Of a stretch of 64,000 nucleotides of DNA, positions 58,234 to 64,000 are shown piece by piece (within the stretch, counting starts at the first letter, position 1; the number at the start of each line of letters is the position of its first letter). The notes under the pieces were generated by a model, which was not told where the DNA came from, did not search any database, and worked only from the letters and a program-made list of their open reading frames with translations. The position numbers and the translations under genes were made by a program. This stretch comes from Clavulina sp. PMI_390 (Eukaryota; Basidiomycota; Agaricomycetes; Cantharellales; Hydnaceae), in NCBI GenBank assembly GCA_015039315.1, contig WIDE01000039.1:68309-132308 (forward strand), written 5' to 3'.

Positions 58234-60406
58234 ATGCTGACACCAGGCTCTCTCACCTGGGTGCTGCCGACTGAGCTCATTGTAGAGACTCTTCGAGAGT
58301 GCACTATAGGCTATCGTGACATTGTTCGCTTTCGTGCAGTAGGCTCATTACAATACACTTACTTTATGTCTTGCATGTTTACCATCAGTGTACCAGGTCT
58401 GCCGAACATGGCGGGATGCGATATCCTCCTCATCTGTTCTGCAGTACCTCGTGTGGCTTGAGATATGCCTCAAGTCAGAGGCGAATAAGTCCGGAACCCT
58501 TCGGCCCCAGTCCCTGGCCCCTCCAGTACATCAAAGGCTACAATCTCTGACCAAACACCAAATGACGTGGCTCCACCTGTCGTCTCAACGTATGAACTCG
58601 CTGCCGCTGTCTGGTGATGTTCAGGAAGTGGCACTCAGCCCTCCTGGGATGGTTACCATTATCTCAATGGGTCTTCCTTATCTATTGGAGAATCGTGACC
58701 GGGACACCATCTCACAGTACACGTTACCATCAATACTTACATCTACCGAATTCACCAAAGCCTCCATCGAAGAATACGATCAAGATCACTATATTTACGG
58801 GAATTCGATTACTGGCTATAATATGCCACTTGACTTTCATGCAGGCGTCAATGGGGATATATCAATTTGGAGCCATGGGTATGTATGAGCAAGCTTTGTG
58901 TCGAATGTAGGCTCTTCCCTGAAAACGAACCACAGGAAGCTGGAAGGAAGTTCCCATGCCGTGGAGTTTTATCTCGCGAAGGAATCAGAGCCTTCAGAAA
59001 CCTCTATTGTGGTCGATACCCTCAATTTGCTCTCACATCTCACGACACTGAATTTCATTGCTGAGGCATCTTTGGCTGGCCAGTTCCTCATGGCCACGGT
59101 GCGACCAAGGGGGAGAGAAACTGTATCGGAGTGGACTCATGGGTTCATCTGGGACGTGACAACTGAGGAGCTTATCACAGTGAATGGCATTTTTTCCCGT
59201 CCCTGTATCATCAATTATGGACTTAACTTTGCCCCGTAGCACCTTTACCATCCTGGTAGAATTTCGCTCGACTGGCTGCCTCCTAGCGTATTTTTGCGTG
59301 CCGTAGCACAGGAAAAACCGTCCCCGAAGGGATTCTTGGAAATATTCTGTCCTCCTTTCGTCTCGCCTTCTGAGTCTCTGTCTACCCCAAAACAGGGTCG
59401 ACACTCAATGCTTCTGAGACGAGTTATGCTTCCTCGTTTCCATCGTCACGTGGATCTCGAGTTGAGTGATCTCAAGATAATTTTTGACACGAGATCTGCT
59501 TCCTGGGGAGCCCGAAGTCCCGTCTTTTCCCACAGCGTACCCCAATTAAGAGGACACATCTCTCCATCATTCCAAGACAAAGAGGCTCACGATCAACTAT
59601 GCGTTTTTACAATAGAGCTGTTGATCTCGCCTACCAGTGACGACGAGGACGATTATTTCGATTATTTGGCTATCGAGCAACACAAATTCCTGTTTATCAC
59701 TCACGCATCAGCATTGCTTTTCGCTTATCCAGGCCTCGACATTCCATGGGAGATGTGGGGAGCTGATAGTGCAGCCTGTCTGTATGGTAAATCAGCACAC
59801 CTTCCGGACGCAAACCCCTGGGTCGTATGGGGTTCTCGCTTCGCCATAGTGGTGCAAGAAGAGCCTGGAATAACAGAAGACGACCCAGACGAGGACCCGC
59901 CACTTGTACAATGCGCTGTTCATGTGCTCGATTTCAATCCACTCATCGTTGCTCGGTTCGGGTCCACTCAAGCTTGGCCGCGCAATCACACCCCTATCCG
60001 CTCGGTCCAGGATTCTGGCGCCAAGGTTTCGGAGATGGCTCTTTGTGAGAGGAAGGAGATTCTAGAAAGTGGGGAGACTTTGGACGATCCATCCACATAT
60101 AAGCCGTTCCCTCCCAGGCCTCGCAGTGGTCCCTTCCAATTCTTCCCTAACCCAGAGACCCCAGAATCATCGACTCTCTTCGAAGAGTGGCCTATCAATG
60201 CCAACCTTCCCTATGTTTTTACTAAGCTCGAATTCAGTGCTAAGGCTTACTCGGCCAAACTCCATATTGACTCCGAGCGGCTCGTGTTGGAACGTGTAAG
60301 CATTTTACTTTTAATAGCTACGATTTATGCTTACTTTTTTTCTTTGCTCCAGGGCGTGAATTATGAAGGTCAATGGAAAAAGGTCCTCGACATCCTCACT
60401 TTCTGA
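58234..60406 (+). CDS. F-box-like protein, family copy 5
   Basis: Five exons (58234-58338, 58397-58878, 58936-59179, 59240-60295, 60353-60406) encode 646 residues. F-box-like segment at about residues 10-60: LPTELIVETLREC, DIVRFRA-VCRTWRDAI, VLQYLVWL. Shared blocks: FYLAKESEPSETSIVVDTLNLL, THGFIWDVTTEELITV, IPWEMWGADSAACLYG, VHVLDFNPLIVARF, LPYVFTKLEFSAKAYSAK and the ending VLDILTF. An acidic run (DDEDDYFDY) near residue 390 is specific to this copy. The last intron (60296-60352, 57 bases) is a multiple of three without an in-frame stop. The N-terminus could be longer, because the frame is open upstream, but alignment with copies 3 and 4 supports 58234. Confidence 0.75.
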
Positions 60407-62435
60407 GGGCGGAATACCAGTTTGGGAGCATTGCAGTAATTGAGGGATCCAAGACTTACCATATATCTATCGGAATCAACCTTTCTGCCCACCCGATTGT
60501 TAGTAAATTGATGCAAGAGGGACAGTCTTAAATGGTGAACTTATAGCTGACTGGATCTGGAATCGCTGCGGCCAATCTCCCGTCGTTTTGGTCAAACCGG
60601 GGTGGGCCAGAGCCAAGATCTCCAAGGTCTCGCTCTCGTGGCCCTACTTTTGGCTAAGCATCTGGCGTTTGTAATCCCCCAAAATTCCGCTTGCACCAAT
60701 CGACCGAACCAAGATGTCGGGCGTTGTCGTTTTGGAGCAGCACACGCTTGATTGCTTCATGTATAGCTGAGGCTCGCTTGTTCGCAAAAGAATAAGCGGG
60801 GTTGAGTTAGGCCATGTGTGGCACCAGGGGATGGCCACCATAGCAGGCTTTATGCGCCATCTCGTCCCGCTCTTCGTCAAACCCTTCTTGACTTCTCCCC
60901 CGGCCTTGAAGTCCCAGTAACAGACTCTCCTATCCTACTATGGTCGTGTCAGACAGATTTGCTGCACACTCCTACAGAACTTATATTTCACGCGAAGGAT
61001 TATACCTGCAAGCTCTAGGCTGACTTTGAACGGCTCTGTTGTGACATGTCAAGTCTTTTCTTCTATAGGATCGCTCGCGACGTTGGCCGGCCGCCCCTGT
61101 TTACGTCAGGCAAGTAGGCAATTCGGTATGAACACCTCTAACTTATCTTCCGACTCAGAACGTAAATAATAGGCCGGGCCCTGTGATTAGGACGGAGTGG
61201 ATATTTGCACCTTAAACAAGCAAATCCATAACACTGGTAGGAGAGGCCAATCAAGTATCTGATCGATTTTCACATGTTCTATGCTTCATTTGGAGCTTTG
61301 CCCAATATGTCATGATGCCCTACACGCGCTTAAACCTTACTTCCAACATTCAGCCTATTTTCTAGTTCTGAGAAGGAGTGCTCAGATTGTTGATTTTATT
61401 GGTGGACGTCGGCGTGCCAACTACATTTTGCAAACAGAGTCACATGTTCAACGGATCCCTTTCAACCAATGGACAAGAATGACCCTTTGTCTTGTATTCA
61501 ATACTTTTATCCTATTTTAGATGGAGATGCCATCAAAACCCCATCCTCGGGCGTCGGACGCCAGGTCAAGATTCCAAGCCCGGCTCAATTTCATTTTTCC
61601 TATCTCGTACACTCGTGTTAGTCTAGATACCTTGGGGAGGTTTGGCAATAGTGGAGGCCTCCTGGGCGCTCGCCTTGATCATGGGAACAGGTTTCCTTTG
61701 CGAATTGCGAAAAGCGCCTGTTGCTTGAACCAGGGAAGGGTACCCAACGGCTCCGCACCGTAATCCAAGAGCTGTCAAGAAACTCCTTCCAATCGCGCAT
61801 ATTCCCATAGATACGCCATGTGGGGAAGTTACAAGATAAAATAAGATTTTCCTCGTTCTATTCGTTGGCTATGCTAACGCCCAAGTCCAATATTGATATT
61901 ACACCCCTACAGGCCATCATAGCCCATTGCCGGGGGAAAACCTTCAGGGCACCTGTGCCCGACTTGATAGGGCCGCCGATCATACCCACCGCTCTCCCAA
62001 AACGAAACTCCACAATTGAGTCATCATAAACCGGGAGTGCCCTAATACAGTTTTCTCGCGATCCCGACGACTGCCGAGTGTCGATTGAATAAAGGACTGT
62101 TCGTCGGCTTCGCTCCTACCCGCGCGCGTTGCCTCCGCGCCACTGACTGCCGCAGTCTTCTGACGTGCTCTATTCGGCTTCAGGTCCAATAAAGATGCCG
62201 GATGTTGTATGTATGCTGCTCCCTTGGCGCCACCTTAGCGGCCCATGATCGATTGAGATTTAGATATATACAAACTTCGTCGACCTCCCGGCTTTTGGAT
62301 CTCCCCTCTTTCCCCTCACATCCTCGAGACCGTCTATGAATGATACTCAATTTCTGAGATTGTGGCTAGCTCTAAATATGTGGGCACAAATGCGATCACT
62401 CATAGACAACAACTGCTCACAGCTCCCTCTCTTTG
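60407..62435. other. Long gene-poor stretch with a decayed F-box-family fragment
   Basis: About 2 kb. Apart from the relic listed at 60965-61050, nothing recognisable. Frames at 61281-61520 and 61521-61763 are open but without motifs or splice support. Confidence 0.45.
60965..61050 (+). pseudogene. Relic of an F-box-family C-terminal segment
   Basis: One frame reads PTELIFHAKDYTCKL, stop, ADFERL. This aligns with TKLEFSAKAYSAKLHIDSERL near the end of copy 5 (about 60220-60285), with a stop codon at 61016-61018 where the functional copies continue. It lies about 600 bases after copy 5 in the same orientation, so it is probably the remains of a further tandem duplicate. Short match, so moderate certainty. 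Confidence 0.45.
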
Positions 62436-64000
62436 ATGGGCATTAATAGCCTTGGGGGACAAGTCGCGATCCCTCTTCTCCTCATCACATTATACCTTTC
62501 TCCTCTGAAGCGGGCGGCGACCTTATACAGTCTACTATGGTCGCTCGTGGTATGGTCAATTAGTGAGCTCCTGCTGTCCGTCTCGTGTTTTCTCTCCTGC
62601 AACCAAAAAAAAACCCTGACCCGTATCACTCGTGTTAAGGTTTTACGCGGGGCGCGCCTGGCCTAACACACCTGAGCCTGGATTTTCACTTTGCCTGGCG
62701 CAATCTTCCCTCTATCACGCCACCCTGATTTTGTAAGCCATTCATCACGATAATCCTATTCATCAATCCGAAACTTCTTTCAGATCCAGCTAACCATGCA
62801 CATTTTATGTTGCCTTCTAGGGGAGCGTGGTCTACGTTCGCTCTAATATACGACGTAAGTTCTCGCCATTCCTTCATGCTTCGCTACTGAAGGCTGAGAT
62901 CGCTGTGTCCAGACATGGTCTGTTGTCACGCACCGGGATGCAGCCAAATCGGGAGAGCATGCGAGTAGCACAAGAACCTTCTTTGTCAGTTCCACGGTAT
63001 ATCTTCTTGAATAAATGTACTGAGATTCAGCGTGTTGGTTGCAGCTCATTCTCATTCCTTGGCTCGCTTTCGTCTGCTCTCTGGTTGGCGCTCTGCTGGT
63101 TCGTTGTTTGACTTCCCTCCACAAAATCGTATTCTGATTATTTGGTGACTTACTTTTTTTCTTGTTGACGAAAAGGTCGGTCGACGCCATGCCAAAGGTT
63201 TCAATCGCCAGCTCCACATTGCCTACTGTGCATATCTGCACGACCCCTGGTAATCCCCTTTCTTGCATACACGCGAGTAACGATTTCTAAATTCACTGGT
63301 TTGCCAACTTAGGTCTAAAGTATCTTCTGTTCTTTGCGGTATTGCCATGATAGGATCTCTTGTGCTTACTGGTGAGCGATCGATCGGGGATAGAATAATC
63401 CTGGACGGCATTGATGACAGTCTTCTTCTCAGTGAGAGGTCTTGTCTGGTGCTGCCTGAAATCAGGACGGCCAGTGTCACCGTCTCCGTCAGTATCAGAT
63501 GCCGCAATGGCGATGCGGGTTTGGCTGCTGGGGGTTACAGAGTTAGCCGCGGCGGTGATCAGCGTTCTAACACTGATTGGTGCTGTGAGGAATCAGGTCG
63601 CGGACCTCATCATCACTTCACGTGCGTATCAACTCTATCAAGTCCGCTAAGCTGTTGCCTGATTATTGGCGCCTTAGTTCCCTTCTCCGCATGGCTCATA
63701 TTTGGATCTCAAAAGGTGAGCCCAAACGAAATTAGCCAATGATGGCTGAGCTGTAGTCTGATGTGAAACACTTGATCCAGGACGTGCTTTACGTCTACAT
63801 TGCATGGGCTAAATCCCTCCACTCGTACCTCTTTGGCCACAGTGCTCCGAGCAGCGAAGAACCTCAGTATTTCTCTAACAACCTACCCCACTCCTTCAGT
63901 CCTACTCTCAGCCCTCCATCATCAACTCCTTGGCGAAGTTATGATGTACCAGAGTATTCTGACATGCAAACTTTCTATCTCTTCTCGTTGCCTCGTATAG
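62436..64000 (+). CDS. Seven-helix membrane protein of an Agaricomycete family, 3' end cut
   Basis: Ten exons were traced: 62436-62575, 62640-62732, 62821-62854, 62913-62984, 63045-63098, 63176-63249, 63313-63371, 63433-63621, 63678-63715, 63781 to the window edge. The predicted protein has GGQVAIPLLLITLYLS, then FYAGRAWPNTPEPGFSLCLA, a third helix around ATLILGAWSTFALIYD, LILIPWLAFVCSLVGALL, HIAYCAYLHDPWSKVSSVL, a helix GVTELAAAVISVLTLIGAV, and LPFSAWLIFGSQKDVLYVY before a Ser/Pro-rich tail. GGQ-x-x-x-P near the start and the xYxG then P-x-FxLCLxQ spacing are those of a common, functionally unknown seven-helix family in mushroom-forming fungi (known to me from recall, not checked by search). 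It is unrelated to the DUF6534-like genes next door. The start is uncertain: an upstream exon may exist. The tail runs off at base 64000. Confidence 0.6.

Noticed and set aside
1..64000. CRISPR arrays, tRNA or rRNA genes, transposable elements with terminal repeats
   Set aside because: None seen on reading either strand; the repeats present are microsatellites, one 57-base duplication and diverged gene paralogues.

Overview
The window is nuclear DNA of a filamentous basidiomycete fungus. Genes are broken by many short (about 45-90 base) introns, some exons are only 6-16 bases long, the gene families are typical of Agaricomycetes, and there is a eukaryotic eS7 ribosomal protein gene. The lineage-specific expansions (F-box-like proteins, DUF6534-type seven-helix membrane proteins) would fit a Rhizoctonia/Ceratobasidium-like fungus, but that genus assignment is an inference. 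All gene models were built by hand from frames, splice sites and comparison of paralogues inside the window.

Layout. The left edge (minus strand) holds the first exon of a Bem1/Scd2-type SH3 polarity scaffold. Two tandem F-box-family genes follow (1917-4095 and 4320-6450). A minus-strand gene (7006-9697) encodes a Pho80-like cyclin with long disordered tails. It is divergently paired with the main block of the window: three head-to-tail genes (10364-19596, 20086-29126, 30228-38729), each encoding a very large dual hybrid histidine kinase with the order PAS, GAF-like, HisKA, HATPase, receiver, PAS, HisKA, HATPase, receiver. All phospho-acceptor histidines and aspartates are kept in all three copies. 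Copies 1 and 2 are close relatives; copy 3 is more divergent, has a different intron set and carries a long Ser/Thr/Pro tail.

A 57-base perfect tandem duplication and the housekeeping gene for ribosomal protein eS7 (40208-41032) separate this block from the right third. There, two expanded families are interleaved on the plus strand: DUF6534-like membrane proteins (42108, 50434, 53124, 55816) and F-box-family genes (44315, 47275, 58234), plus a decayed F-box tail near 61 kb. The right edge cuts a different seven-helix membrane protein gene (62436 to beyond 64000).

How it fits together. The kinases have everything needed for two sequential His-to-Asp relays in one polypeptide and presumably feed the fungal Ypd1/Ssk1/Skn7 phosphorelay, though none of those partners is in the window. 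The F-box proteins probably recruit unknown targets to SCF ubiquitin ligases. The membrane proteins have no known ligand. The strongest structural observations are the triplicated dual kinase array, the micro-exons conserved between paralogues, four GC-AG introns, and the conserved C-terminal signatures of the F-box and DUF6534-like families.
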